A stretch of DNA of 21,211 nucleotides from Bacillota bacterium (lineage in GTDB: Bacteria > Bacillota > Clostridia > Clostridiales > Clostridiaceae), in assembly GCA_023445445.1 (NCBI GenBank), contig JAEXLD010000049.1, forward strand, positions 1-21,211, given 5' to 3'. Under the pieces are notes generated by a model that ran no database searches, was not told the origin of the DNA, and saw only the letters and a list, made by a program, of their open reading frames with translations. The position numbers and the translations under genes are program-made. This document shows positions 1 through 7,466 of the stretch, one piece after another (positions within the stretch are counted from its first letter, which is position 1; every line of letters begins with the position of its first letter).

Positions 1-680
1 TAGCAAGAGCAATTGTAATTCATCCAAGTGTATTACTTATGGATGAGCCTCTTTCAAACTTAGATGCTAAATTAAGAATTGAGATGAGAAGTGCAATAAG
101 AGAAGTCCAAAAAGAGGTTGGAATAACTACTGTTTATGTTACTCACGACCAAGAAGAAGCTTTAGCAATTTCAGATAGAATTGCTGTTATGAAGGATGGA
201 GTGGTTCAACATGTTGGAACTCCAAAAGAAATATATACAAGACCTAAAAATGTTTTTGTATCTACCTTCATAGGACACTCTAACTTGTATAAAGGAACTA
301 TACAAATAAAGGATAATGAAACCTTTGTTAAGTTTGAAAAAGGCTATATTGTAAAAATGGACAATTTAAAGAGTGGCATAAATAATGGACAAAAAGTTGT
401 TATAGCAGTTAGACCTGAAGAATTTATAATATCTGATAAAGGTTTATTAACAAAAGTAAAAACTGCAACCTTCCTTGGAAGATATACTAACTACGAAATT
501 ATATTTGATGATAACGAATTATTAAAAGGACAAGCTGCTATAGAATTATCACAAGATATCGGAACAGCTGAACGTATTTATGATGAAGGAGATAGTCTGT
601 TTTTAGAAGTTAATCCTAAGAAAATTAATGTTTTCACCGAAGATGGAGAGGAAAACTTAATAAAAGGAAGTGAAAACTAA
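1..680 (+). CDS. ABC transporter ATP-binding protein, Fbp/Afu/Pot type (5' truncated by window edge)
   Basis: This is the C-terminal part of a cytoplasmic ATPase that powers a binding-protein-dependent importer. The frame is open from base 3, so the gene enters from the left and the first visible ATG at 39 is internal. Visible motifs are Walker B (LLMDEP), the D-loop (SNLDAK) and the H-loop (VTHDQEEA). After these comes a C-terminal extension of about 130 residues containing a VIAVRPEEF segment, typical of the TOBE/OB regulatory domain of MalK/FbpC/PotA-type ATPases. Walker A and the LSGGQ signature lie outside the window. The stop codon overlaps the start of the permease gene by one base, so the two are translationally coupled. 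The fused two-domain permease next door favours the FbpC/AfuC branch over sugar MalK. The substrate is not readable from the ATPase. Confidence 0.9.
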   Translation, partial: ARAIVIHPSVLLMDEPLSNLDAKLRIEMRSAIREVQKEVGITTVYVTHDQEEALAISDRIAVMKDGVVQHVGTPKEIYTRPKNVFVSTFIGHSNLYKGTIQIKDNETFVKFEKGYIVKMDNLKSGINNGQKVVIAVRPEEFIISDKGLLTKVKTATFLGRYTNYEIIFDDNELLKGQAAIELSQDIGTAERIYDEGDSLFLEVNPKKINVFTEDGEENLIKGSEN

Positions 681-2347
681 TGATGAAAGAAAAGCGTAAA
701 TTTAAATTAAAATTTGATTTTTGGACTATAGTAACTATAGTAATAGCACTTATATTTTTAGTCTTCTTTATATATCCTTTGTTCTCATTATTTATTAGTG
801 GATTTAAAGATGCAACAACAGGTGAATTTACCCTTGCTAACTTTACAAAGTTTTTCCAAAAGAAATATTACTACAGTGCATTAAGTAATTCATTTATAGT
901 TACTATTTGCGTAACTTTATTAGCTATATTAATAGGTGCACCTTTAGCATATATAAATACTGCCTTTAATATTAAGGGGAAAAAGCTAATTGAAGTATTG
1001 GTAATTATTTCTATGTTATCACCACCATTTATAGGAGCTTACTCATGGGTATTACTTTGTGGTAGAAGTGGTGTAATTACAAAATTTGTTCAAAATAATT
1101 TAGGAATTACTCTTCCTCCTATTTATGGATTTGCTGGAATTCTTCTAGTTTTCACACTTAAGCTATATCCGTTTATATATCTATATGTTTCTGGAGCTTT
1201 AAAGAAAATAGATGTTTCATTATTAGAAGCAGCAGAAAGCTTAGGATGTAAACCAATTAAAAAGATAGCTACAGTAATACTTCCATTAATTTTACCAACA
1301 CTTCTAGCAGGATCATTATTAGTATTTATGAATGCTTTAGCAGATTTTGGTACTCCTATGTTAATAGGAGAAGGTTATAATGTAATGCCTGTGCTAATTT
1401 ATTCAGAATTTATTAGTGAAGTTGGAGGACAAGCTAATTTTGCAGCAGCATTAGCTACTATAATGGTATTTATTACTTCAATAGTATTTTTAGCACAAAA
1501 ATATGTTGTAAATAAAAAGTCATTTACTATGAGTTCATTAAGACCTATGGTTACAAAAGATTTAAAAGGTGCCAAAAATATATTTGCTCATTTATTTGTT
1601 TACTTTGTAGTATTTTTAGCTATAATTCCACAATTAACAGTAATATATACTTCATTTTTAAATACAAGGGGTTCAAGATTTGTTAATGAGTTTTCATTAA
1701 AGAGTTATAAGACAGTATTTAATAAGCTTGGATCTGCAATAACTAATACTTATACTTATGGCTTAATTGCTATTGTAATTATAGTTATTCTAGGAATGTT
1801 TATAGCATATATATCAACAAGAAGAAAGAATGCTCTTACATCTGTAATTGATACAATAACTATGTTCCCATATATAATTCCAGGTTCAGTACTTGGTATA
1901 ACTTTATTACTTGCATTTAATAAAAAACCTTTGGCCTTAAGTGGTACTTTTGTTATAATTATAATAGCATATGTAGTAAGAAGGTTACCATATACTTTAA
2001 GGTCAAGTGCAGCAATTCTTTATCAAATAAGTCCTAGTATGGAAGAAGCTTCTATTAGCTTAGGATATTCTCCAGTTAAGACATTCTTTAAAGTTACTGC
2101 TGTAATGATGTTACCAGGTGTATTTGCAGGAGCTATACTTAGTTGGATAACAACAATAAATGAGTTAAGTTCATCTGTTATATTATACACAGGTGGTACG
2201 AAAACCTTATCAGTATCCATATATACTGAAGTTATAAGAGCAAGTTATGGAACAGCTGCCGCCTTATCTACAATATTAACAGTTACTACGGTAATTTCAT
2301 TATTAATATTCTTTAAGGTTTCTGGAAGCAAAGAAATTAGTCTTTAA
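680..2347 (+). CDS. Fused two-domain ABC permease, FbpB/AfuB-like
   Basis: This 555-residue integral membrane protein contains two tandem MetI-type permease domains, about 12 membrane segments in all. Each half carries its own EAA coupling loop: EAAESLGCKPIKKIATVILP near residues 183-202 and EEASISLGYSPVKTFF near 455-470. These loops dock onto the ATPase encoded just upstream. One-chain permeases with two such domains are characteristic of the Fe3+ (FbpB/SfuB), AfuB and related importers. Annotation as iron uptake is only one option, because AfuABC of Actinobacillus transports hexose phosphates. The start at 680 overlaps the ATPase stop (TAATG) and has AGGAAG about 9 nt upstream; a second ATG follows directly at 683. 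The gene is followed within 5 nt by the interspersed element at 2352-2492, which supplies its terminator. No substrate-binding protein is visible; it may lie upstream of the window. Confidence 0.88.
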   Translation: MMKEKRKFKLKFDFWTIVTIVIALIFLVFFIYPLFSLFISGFKDATTGEFTLANFTKFFQKKYYYSALSNSFIVTICVTLLAILIGAPLAYINTAFNIKGKKLIEVLVIISMLSPPFIGAYSWVLLCGRSGVITKFVQNNLGITLPPIYGFAGILLVFTLKLYPFIYLYVSGALKKIDVSLLEAAESLGCKPIKKIATVILPLILPTLLAGSLLVFMNALADFGTPMLIGEGYNVMPVLIYSEFISEVGGQANFAAALATIMVFITSIVFLAQKYVVNKKSFTMSSLRPMVTKDLKGAKNIFAHLFVYFVVFLAIIPQLTVIYTSFLNTRGSRFVNEFSLKSYKTVFNKLGSAITNTYTYGLIAIVIIVILGMFIAYISTRRKNALTSVIDTITMFPYIIPGSVLGITLLLAFNKKPLALSGTFVIIIIAYVVRRLPYTLRSSAAILYQISPSMEEASISLGYSPVKTFFKVTAVMMLPGVFAGAILSWITTINELSSSVILYTGGTKTLSVSIYTEVIRASYGTAAALSTILTVTTVISLLIFFKVSGSKEISL

Positions 2348-2351
2348 GAAA

Positions 2352-2492
2352 AAGATACTGTTATACAATTAAAATTAGTAATGAAAATGTAAAATTTATA
2401 TATGTATTTTAGTAATTTGTTTCAAATTACATCAATAATTCAACATTTTAAATTATACATGATTGATTTGGAGCTGCTTAAAACAGCTCCTT
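2352..2492 (+). repeat. Interspersed element copy A, with terminator at its 3' end
   Basis: This stretch is homologous to the reverse complement of 5685-5856. Shared blocks in order are: an outer CTGTNNNNCAAT segment, TAATG(A)AAAATGTAAAATT, a TTAGTAATT hairpin arm, ATTACATCAATAATTC, then a T-rich run leading into GGAGCTG..CAGCTCC. The inner hairpin at about 2421-2439 is GTAATTTG-TTT-CAAATTAC. Copy A lacks the extra GAAACTCC hairpin found in copy B, and its left terminal repeat is eroded (AAGATACTGT). No ORF is present. It begins 5 nt after the permease stop codon and reads in the same sense as that gene. Confidence 0.7.
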
Positions 2493-2496
2493 TTTT
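2470..2496 (+). terminator. Rho-independent terminator after the permease gene
   Basis: A perfect 7-bp GC-rich stem, GGAGCTG / CAGCTCC, with a 7-nt loop is followed by six T residues. It forms the distal end of repeat copy A and stops only about 9 nt before the ribosome binding site of the sensor kinase gene. It therefore separates the transporter genes from the two-component genes, either fully or as an attenuator. Confidence 0.88.
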
Positions 2497-2514
2497 GTAA
2501 TAAAGGGGAGGCTT

Positions 2515-4221
2515 ATGGATAAAAAAATTAAAAAATATAGTGATGTAATTAGAAATACCATAGTTTGGTATGCCATTGTTCCAATTATATCAGTTTCTTT
2601 ATTTGCATATATAGTTTTATTTTTCTGGGGTAATAAGTTAATAGTAAAAGAAAATGAAAATAGTAACGAAAAAGTCTCTGTATTAATGGAAGAAAACTTA
2701 AAGGAATATAGTTCTTTAATTAATAATATTTCAACTGATGAAGGATTAATCTCTATAATTAAAGATGGAGTAAAACCACAAAGTATTTATGAAATTTTAT
2801 ATAAGTTTGTAAATAAAAGAACTGTTAAAAGCAACTTTTATGTTTTTGATAAAGATGGAAATATGGTTATTTCAAATAAAAATGTTAAGCCTGAATATAT
2901 TAGTGAAGATAATACTTTTATGTGGGGTATATTCAACAGAATGAAATTAAAAAATCAAGAAGTAATCACAATGATTAACAAAGTAGATCAGGGTAAATAT
3001 GCTTATGGAATACTAACATTAGGTAAAGCTATTTGTTATAACAATGAAATTATAGGATATATTATATTTGATTTTTCAGAAGAGGATATTTTCAATTTGA
3101 TTACAGGATATACAGCAAGTGATATTATAATTACAGATAGACATAATATTATAGCAGCCACAAATAACAAGTATAGTGATCAATTATATAGACTAAAGAA
3201 TGATTTTAGACAAAAAGATGGTTATTCTAATATAGAAGGAACCCCATATTATATTAAGAAAACTACATTGATAGATACTAGTATTATGGTTTATTCTATA
3301 ACTAATCTTAATGTATTTAATAGAGCATTTTTAATTGGAGGAATTTTTCTAGCTGTTCTTTTCTTAATTATTTTTTATTTAATGTTATTTATATCTAAAA
3401 AGGTAGCTTATAGTAAGACAATTACTATTAATGAAATCGTTAAAGCTATTGAAAGCATTCAAGAAGGAAACTTAGATACAAAGTTAGAAATTCATTCAGA
3501 AGACGAATTTGGTATAATTGCAAAAGCATACAATAATATGCTAATAGATATTAAGAATTTAATCGAAAGTAATAAGGAAGAAGTATCCCTTAGAATGCAA
3601 AGTGAAATAAAGGCCTTAGAAGCACAATTTAATCCTCATTTCCTATTTAATACTTTAGAGACAATTAGAATTATGATAAAGCTAGATAAAGAAAAAGCAG
3701 GAGATATTATTGTAAACTTATCTTTACTTTTAAGATATGGAATAAACAATGAAATACATTCCGTTAAGTTAAAGGATGATATAGGATATATAAATAGCTA
3801 TTTAAAAATATTAAAATATAGGTTTGGAGATAAGCTTCAGTTTAAAATTAATATTGGTGATGAAGTATTAGAATCAGTAATACCTAAGTTACTATTACAA
3901 CCAGTAATTGAAAATTCAATCAAATATGGATTTGAAAATAAATCAACAATTAATATTGAAATAACTTCAATAATAAAAGATGAAAAAATAAATATAGTTA
4001 TAAAAGATGATGGATGTGGAATTGAAAAAGAAAGGATGTATTATTTAAAAAAATTACTCAGTGAAAATCAAAATGATACAGATACAATTGGATTATATAA
4101 CATTAAAAAGAGAATTCAACTTATTTATGGGGAAGAATATGGAGTTGAGATAGACAGCATTGAAGGTGAAGGCACTATAGTTACTATAATTTTACCTTAT
4201 ATAAGGAAGGAAGTTTTATAA
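2515..4221 (+). CDS. Membrane sensor histidine kinase, YesM/HptS (LytS-like) family
   Basis: This 568-residue two-component sensor has a first membrane segment near residues 16-38 and an extracellular sensing domain of about 230 residues. A second membrane segment near 272-294 is followed by a HAMP linker. The cytoplasmic His_kinase (PF06580-type) domain contains EAQFNPHFLFNTLE with phospho-acceptor H375. The HATPase domain shows an N-box (QPVIENSIKYGF), a G1 box (DDGCGI) and a GEGT box near the C-terminus. The start at 2515 follows GGGGAGG closely. The stop overlaps the response regulator start by one base, so the two are co-translated. YesM-type kinases often sit beside ABC importers and sense their substrate, often with help from a binding protein. 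The preceding transporter is the obvious partner, although a terminator lies between them. Confidence 0.92.
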   Translation: MDKKIKKYSDVIRNTIVWYAIVPIISVSLFAYIVLFFWGNKLIVKENENSNEKVSVLMEENLKEYSSLINNISTDEGLISIIKDGVKPQSIYEILYKFVNKRTVKSNFYVFDKDGNMVISNKNVKPEYISEDNTFMWGIFNRMKLKNQEVITMINKVDQGKYAYGILTLGKAICYNNEIIGYIIFDFSEEDIFNLITGYTASDIIITDRHNIIAATNNKYSDQLYRLKNDFRQKDGYSNIEGTPYYIKKTTLIDTSIMVYSITNLNVFNRAFLIGGIFLAVLFLIIFYLMLFISKKVAYSKTITINEIVKAIESIQEGNLDTKLEIHSEDEFGIIAKAYNNMLIDIKNLIESNKEEVSLRMQSEIKALEAQFNPHFLFNTLETIRIMIKLDKEKAGDIIVNLSLLLRYGINNEIHSVKLKDDIGYINSYLKILKYRFGDKLQFKINIGDEVLESVIPKLLLQPVIENSIKYGFENKSTINIEITSIIKDEKINIVIKDDGCGIEKERMYYLKKLLSENQNDTDTIGLYNIKKRIQLIYGEEYGVEIDSIEGEGTIVTIILPYIRKEVL

Positions 4222-5021
4222 TGTACAAGTTAATTATAGTTGAAGATGAAGAGATAATAAGAAAAGGTTTAGTAAACACTATTGATTGGCTAAAAATGGG
4301 ATTCATTGTTGTTGGAGAAGCTGAAGATGGTGAGGCAGGTTTAAAAATTATAAAAGAATTAGAGCCGGATTTAGTAATTACAGATATTAAAATGCCTTTT
4401 TTAAATGGATTAGATATGCTAAAAATAGCTAAAAGCACTCAAAATTTTGAAAGTATAATATTAACAAGCTATAGTGACTTTGACTATGCCAAAAGAGCAA
4501 TTTCAATAGGTGTAGGAGATTATATACTAAAACCTATAAATGAAGAAGAATTATTTGAAGTAGTATCAAATATTAAATCAAAAATTGATGACAGAAAATT
4601 ATATGAAGACATTAAATGTCATACTGAAAGAAAGGATAAAATAGAATTAACTAATTTAAAAATATATATAGATTCAAATGAAGTTAATAGTTATGTAAAG
4701 TATTCAATTAATAAAATTATAGAGGATTATAGTGAAAAGCTTAGTATTGAAGGACTAGCAGATGAACTAGGAGTTAGTCCAAGCTATTTAAGTAGAAAAT
4801 TTAAAAAGGAAACATCTTATACTTTTTTAGATATGTTAAATAAATATAGGGTGCAAAAGGCAGTTGAATTAATGATGAAGGAAAGAGATAAATATAGAGT
4901 TTATGAAATTGCAGATATAGTTGGCTTTGGAGATTATAAGAATTTTAGTACTGTATTTAAAAAATATACTAACTTTTCACCAAAGGATTTTATGAAGGCT
5001 AATAGTATAATATTTAAATAA
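4221..5021 (+). CDS. Response regulator with AraC-type DNA-binding domain, YesN/HptR family
   Basis: This 266-residue cytoplasmic transcription factor is the partner of the kinase just upstream. The N-terminal receiver domain (about 1-120) has the acidic pair in VEDEE, phospho-acceptor D55 in LVITDIKMP, and the conserved lysine in YILKPI. The C-terminal AraC/XylS domain (about 160-266) holds two helix-turn-helix motifs, including SIEGLADELGVSPSYLSRKFKKE and YEIADIVGFGDYKNFSTVFKKY. The linker is short compared with long YesN proteins. ATG 4221 overlaps the kinase stop codon (TAATG), and an AAGGAAGG-rich binding site precedes it. It likely activates transporter or binding-protein promoters in response to an extracellular ligand. 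No clear terminator follows. Confidence 0.93.
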   Translation: MYKLIIVEDEEIIRKGLVNTIDWLKMGFIVVGEAEDGEAGLKIIKELEPDLVITDIKMPFLNGLDMLKIAKSTQNFESIILTSYSDFDYAKRAISIGVGDYILKPINEEELFEVVSNIKSKIDDRKLYEDIKCHTERKDKIELTNLKIYIDSNEVNSYVKYSINKIIEDYSEKLSIEGLADELGVSPSYLSRKFKKETSYTFLDMLNKYRVQKAVELMMKERDKYRVYEIADIVGFGDYKNFSTVFKKYTNFSPKDFMKANSIIFK

Positions 5022-5031
5022 AATTCTTATA

Positions 5032-5059
5032 TTGTATTTATTAGTTTAAATTATATAAT
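5032..5059 (+). promoter_or_regulatory. Candidate sigma-A promoter for the cupin gene
   Basis: TTGTAT at 5032-5037 and a perfect TATAAT at 5054-5059 are separated by 16 bp, about 80 nt before the cupin start. In AT-rich DNA such matches arise by chance, so this is tentative. Confidence 0.4.
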
Positions 5060-5141
5060 AGAAATATATAAATTTTTCACATTAAATGAAATATTAAAGC
5101 AATTATATAAAAATAATTAATACATTATATGGAGAGTAAAA

Positions 5142-5618
5142 ATGAAAAATGCAGAATATTATATAAATAATCTTAATATGGAAGCACATATTGAAGGCGG
5201 ATATTTTAAAGAATCCTTTTTATCAAAGGATGAGGTTAGCAAAGATAAGAAATTATGGAGCAGTATATATTTTCTTTTAAAAACAGGTGAAGTTTCTAAT
5301 TTTCATAGGTTAAAGTCAGATGAATTATGGTATCATCATGATGGACAAGCTTTAACCATTTATATGATAACACCAGAAGGTGAACTTATAACAAAAAAAT
5401 TAGGTAATAATATAGAAAATGGTGAAGAACCTCAAGTTTTAGTAGAAAAGGGATGTATATTTGGATCAGCAATGAATGAGGAGGGGTATGCTTTAGTTGG
5501 ATGTATGGTTTCACCAGCCTTCAAGTATGAAGAATTTGAATTGTTTGAAAGAAATTATCTTTTAGAATTATATCCTAACTATAAGGAGATAATTCTAAAA
5601 TTAACTAGAGAAAAATAA
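5142..5618 (+). CDS. Cupin_5 / DUF985 family protein
   Basis: This 158-residue soluble protein has no signal peptide. It shows the hallmarks of the DUF985 (Cupin_5) family: an N-terminal HIEGGYFKESF segment, the central cupin strand pair with FHRLKSDELWYHHDG, and a C-terminal VSPAFKYEEFEL followed by a leucine-rich LLELYP end. Family members are compact double-stranded beta-helix proteins, and many are uncharacterised. The His-rich segment could bind a metal, but no reaction can be assigned from sequence. The start at 5142 has GGAGAG about 6 nt upstream. It appears monocistronic, converging on the aspartate kinase gene and sharing the intervening terminator region. Confidence 0.85.
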   Translation: MKNAEYYINNLNMEAHIEGGYFKESFLSKDEVSKDKKLWSSIYFLLKTGEVSNFHRLKSDELWYHHDGQALTIYMITPEGELITKKLGNNIENGEEPQVLVEKGCIFGSAMNEEGYALVGCMVSPAFKYEEFELFERNYLLELYPNYKEIILKLTREK

Positions 5619-5677
5619 AATAAAATGCTTAATGTAAAGCTAATAGTTAAAAATCAATTAAAAACTCCAAAAGAATT

Positions 5678-5707
5678 TTAAAATAAGGAGCTGTCGCAAC
5701 AGCTCCT
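5678..5707 (-). terminator. Terminator at the end of element B, probably bidirectional
   Basis: A 9-bp stem (AGGAGCTGT / ACAGCTCCT) with a 4-nt loop lies between the convergent cupin and aspartate kinase genes. On the minus strand it is followed by TTATTTTAAAA, so it best serves the aspartate kinase transcript. On the plus strand the following TAAATTAAA tract is weaker, but it may still end the cupin transcript. Confidence 0.7.
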
Positions 5708-5856
5708 AAATTAAAAATGTAGAATGTAAAATGTAGAATTATTGATGTAATTCCAAAGGAATTACTAAAAAGATATATATTTCAGAAACTCCTAAGGGAG
5801 TTTCTTCTTTAATTTTACATTTTTCATTATTCATTTTACATTGGGCGACAGCCCTT
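5685..5856 (-). repeat. Interspersed MITE-like element copy B, with terminal inverted repeats and terminator
   Basis: The ends form an imperfect inverted repeat: AAGGAGCTGTCGC on the left and, reverse-complemented, AAGGGCTGTCGC on the right. Subterminal AATGTAAAATG sequences also face each other at 5723-5733 and near the right end. Between them lie two perfect hairpins: GTAATTCC-AAA-GGAATTAC (5747-5765) and GAAACTCC-TAAG-GGAGTTTC (5785-5804). No ORF is present. On the minus strand it begins 20 nt after the aspartate kinase stop codon and ends in a terminator. It is the second copy of the element at 2352-2492, in the opposite chromosomal orientation but the same orientation relative to its upstream gene. 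Confidence 0.72.
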
Positions 5857-5875
5857 TATATTTTATTTTAATTGT

Positions 5876-7186
5876 TTATACAAATGCACTATAAATAGCA
5901 TTTATTCCTTTTTCAAAGTCATCATTTTCAATACCAATAAGGATATTAATTTCACTAGAACCTTGGTCAATCATTCTTATATTTACATTTGCTTCACTTA
6001 AAGAGCTAAATACTTTAGCTGCTACACCTTTATTTGAAGACATGCCATTTCCAACTGTAGCAATTAAAGCCATATTAGGATGAACTACAATAGAATCAGG
6101 AGTACATGTCCTTCTTATTTCATCAACTAAAATATCTGTTTTATTTTTTAATTGAGCATCAGATATAACAACACAAACAGTGTCGATTCCAGAAGGCATA
6201 TTTTCAAAGGAAATATTATTTTGTTCTAATACAGACAGTACCTTTCTACAGAAACCAAGTTCAGAATTCATCATTGCTTTTTCTATAGAAATAACAGTAA
6301 AGTCCTTTTTACCAGCGATACCTTTTACTGGATTATTATAATCTGGTTCCATATCTTTTACAATAAGAGTACCTGGATTACTTGGGTTATTAGTATTTTT
6401 AATATTAATAGGTATTCCAGCATCTCTAACTGGGAAAACAGATTCTTCATGTAAAACAGAAGCACCCATGTAAGAAAGCTCTCGTAATTCTCTATAAGTA
6501 ATCTTTTTTATTTGCATAGGATTTTTTACTATTCTAGGATCAGCCATTAAAAAGCCAGAAACGTCAGTCCAATTTTCGTATAAATCTGCTTTAATACTAG
6601 CTGCAACTAAAGCACCTGTTACATCAGAGCCTCCTCTAGAAAAGGTAACGATATTACCACTTGGATCACTTCCGTAGAAACCTGGAATAACAATTTTAAC
6701 ATTGCTTTTTAAGACATTTTGTAAAGCTGTATATGTAGCTTCAGTATCAATACATCCATATTTATTAAATAATATAACATCTTTAGCATCTATAAATTCA
6801 AAATCAAGATAATTTGCAAGAATAATACCATTTAAGTATTCGCCCCTACTTGCAGCATAATCTTTTGATGCACCATTTTCAAGATCCTCTTTTATCTTGT
6901 TTAAATGGTAATCAATATCTAAGCTAAGATTAAGATTTGACACTATGTCTTTATATCTAGTAGATAGTAGATGAAAGACATCATCTAAAGGAATACTAGA
7001 TTCAATATGACCATGACAAAGATATAAAAGATCAGTAATTTTAAAGTCTTTAGAATTTCTTTTTCCTGGTGCTGAAGGTACTACTATTTTTCTATTATCA
7101 TTAGAAAAAACAATTTCTCTCACCTTAATAAATTGATTAGCATCAGCTAAAGAACTTCCCCCAAATTTTGTTACAATAGTATTCAA
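5876..7186 (-). CDS. lysC: Aspartate kinase
   Basis: This 436-residue cytosolic enzyme (EC 2.7.2.4) phosphorylates L-aspartate, the entry step to lysine/diaminopimelate, threonine and methionine. The N-terminal amino acid kinase domain (about 1-280) has KFGGSS at 7-12, FSRGGSDVTGAL at 182-193 and WTDVSGFLMADPRIV at 206-220. Two ACT regulatory segments follow (about 297-436), the last containing GMSSNKGVAAKVFSSL and VNIRMIDQGSSEINI. Such domains usually give end-product inhibition, but the effector cannot be told from sequence. The start appears to be TTG at 7186, with AAGGGGG about 7 nt upstream; there is no Met codon before the KFGGSS motif. The gene stands alone, divergent from nrdD, with no lysine riboswitch recognisable in its short leader. 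Confidence 0.95.
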   Translation of the reverse strand: MNTIVTKFGGSSLADANQFIKVREIVFSNDNRKIVVPSAPGKRNSKDFKITDLLYLCHGHIESSIPLDDVFHLLSTRYKDIVSNLNLSLDIDYHLNKIKEDLENGASKDYAASRGEYLNGIILANYLDFEFIDAKDVILFNKYGCIDTEATYTALQNVLKSNVKIVIPGFYGSDPSGNIVTFSRGGSDVTGALVAASIKADLYENWTDVSGFLMADPRIVKNPMQIKKITYRELRELSYMGASVLHEESVFPVRDAGIPINIKNTNNPSNPGTLIVKDMEPDYNNPVKGIAGKKDFTVISIEKAMMNSELGFCRKVLSVLEQNNISFENMPSGIDTVCVVISDAQLKNKTDILVDEIRRTCTPDSIVVHPNMALIATVGNGMSSNKGVAAKVFSSLSEANVNIRMIDQGSSEINILIGIENDDFEKGINAIYSAFV

Positions 7187-7218
7187 TTTTTAGCCCCCTT
7201 AAAATAATTATTTACTAT

Positions 7219-7247
7219 ATATTAGCAATAATTTAATAAAATCTCAA
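7219..7247 (-). promoter_or_regulatory. Candidate sigma-A promoter for aspartate kinase
   Basis: Read on the minus strand, TTGAGA (7247-7242) and TAATAT (7224-7219) are 17 bp apart. Transcription would start about 25 nt before the TTG start codon's upstream binding site, leaving no room for a long riboswitch leader. Confidence 0.5.
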
Positions 7248-7466
7248 ATTATTTTTGAAAAATTATTAGATTAATCTGAATATTTATACAGGCACATATA
7301 TAGATAAATAAAAATATTGTTGTTAGTATTAAAGCATAAAGATATTAAGAGAAATCAAAATATAATAGGTTCTTTTAATCAAATGAGAATTATAAAAAAT
7401 GCAAGGAAAAGTACTTTATTATATAATTAGTAAGAATGATCTTAAGTGTGGGGAGCTGATAATTTA
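7248..7466. other. Divergent intergenic region between lysC and nrdD
   Basis: This very AT-rich stretch has no supported ORF and no recognisable riboswitch. It holds a 10-bp palindrome AGATTAATCT at 7268-7277. A possible nrdD -10 box, TATAAT, lies at 7422-7427, but no good -35 box is seen. Sequences such as CACATATATAGATA are reminiscent of NrdR boxes, but no properly spaced pair was found. Confidence 0.5.

Noticed and set aside
5843..5854. GGGC-GACA-GCCC hairpin as the aspartate kinase terminator
   Set aside because: The stem is only 4 bp, and on the minus strand it is followed by AATGTAAAATG rather than T residues. It fits better as the terminal repeat of element B.
7187..7445. Possible lysine riboswitch before lysC or paired NrdR boxes before nrdD
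   Set aside because: The lysC leader is too short downstream of its likely promoter, and no L-box core was seen. Sequences such as CACATATATAGATA resemble NrdR boxes only loosely, and no second box at the required spacing was found.
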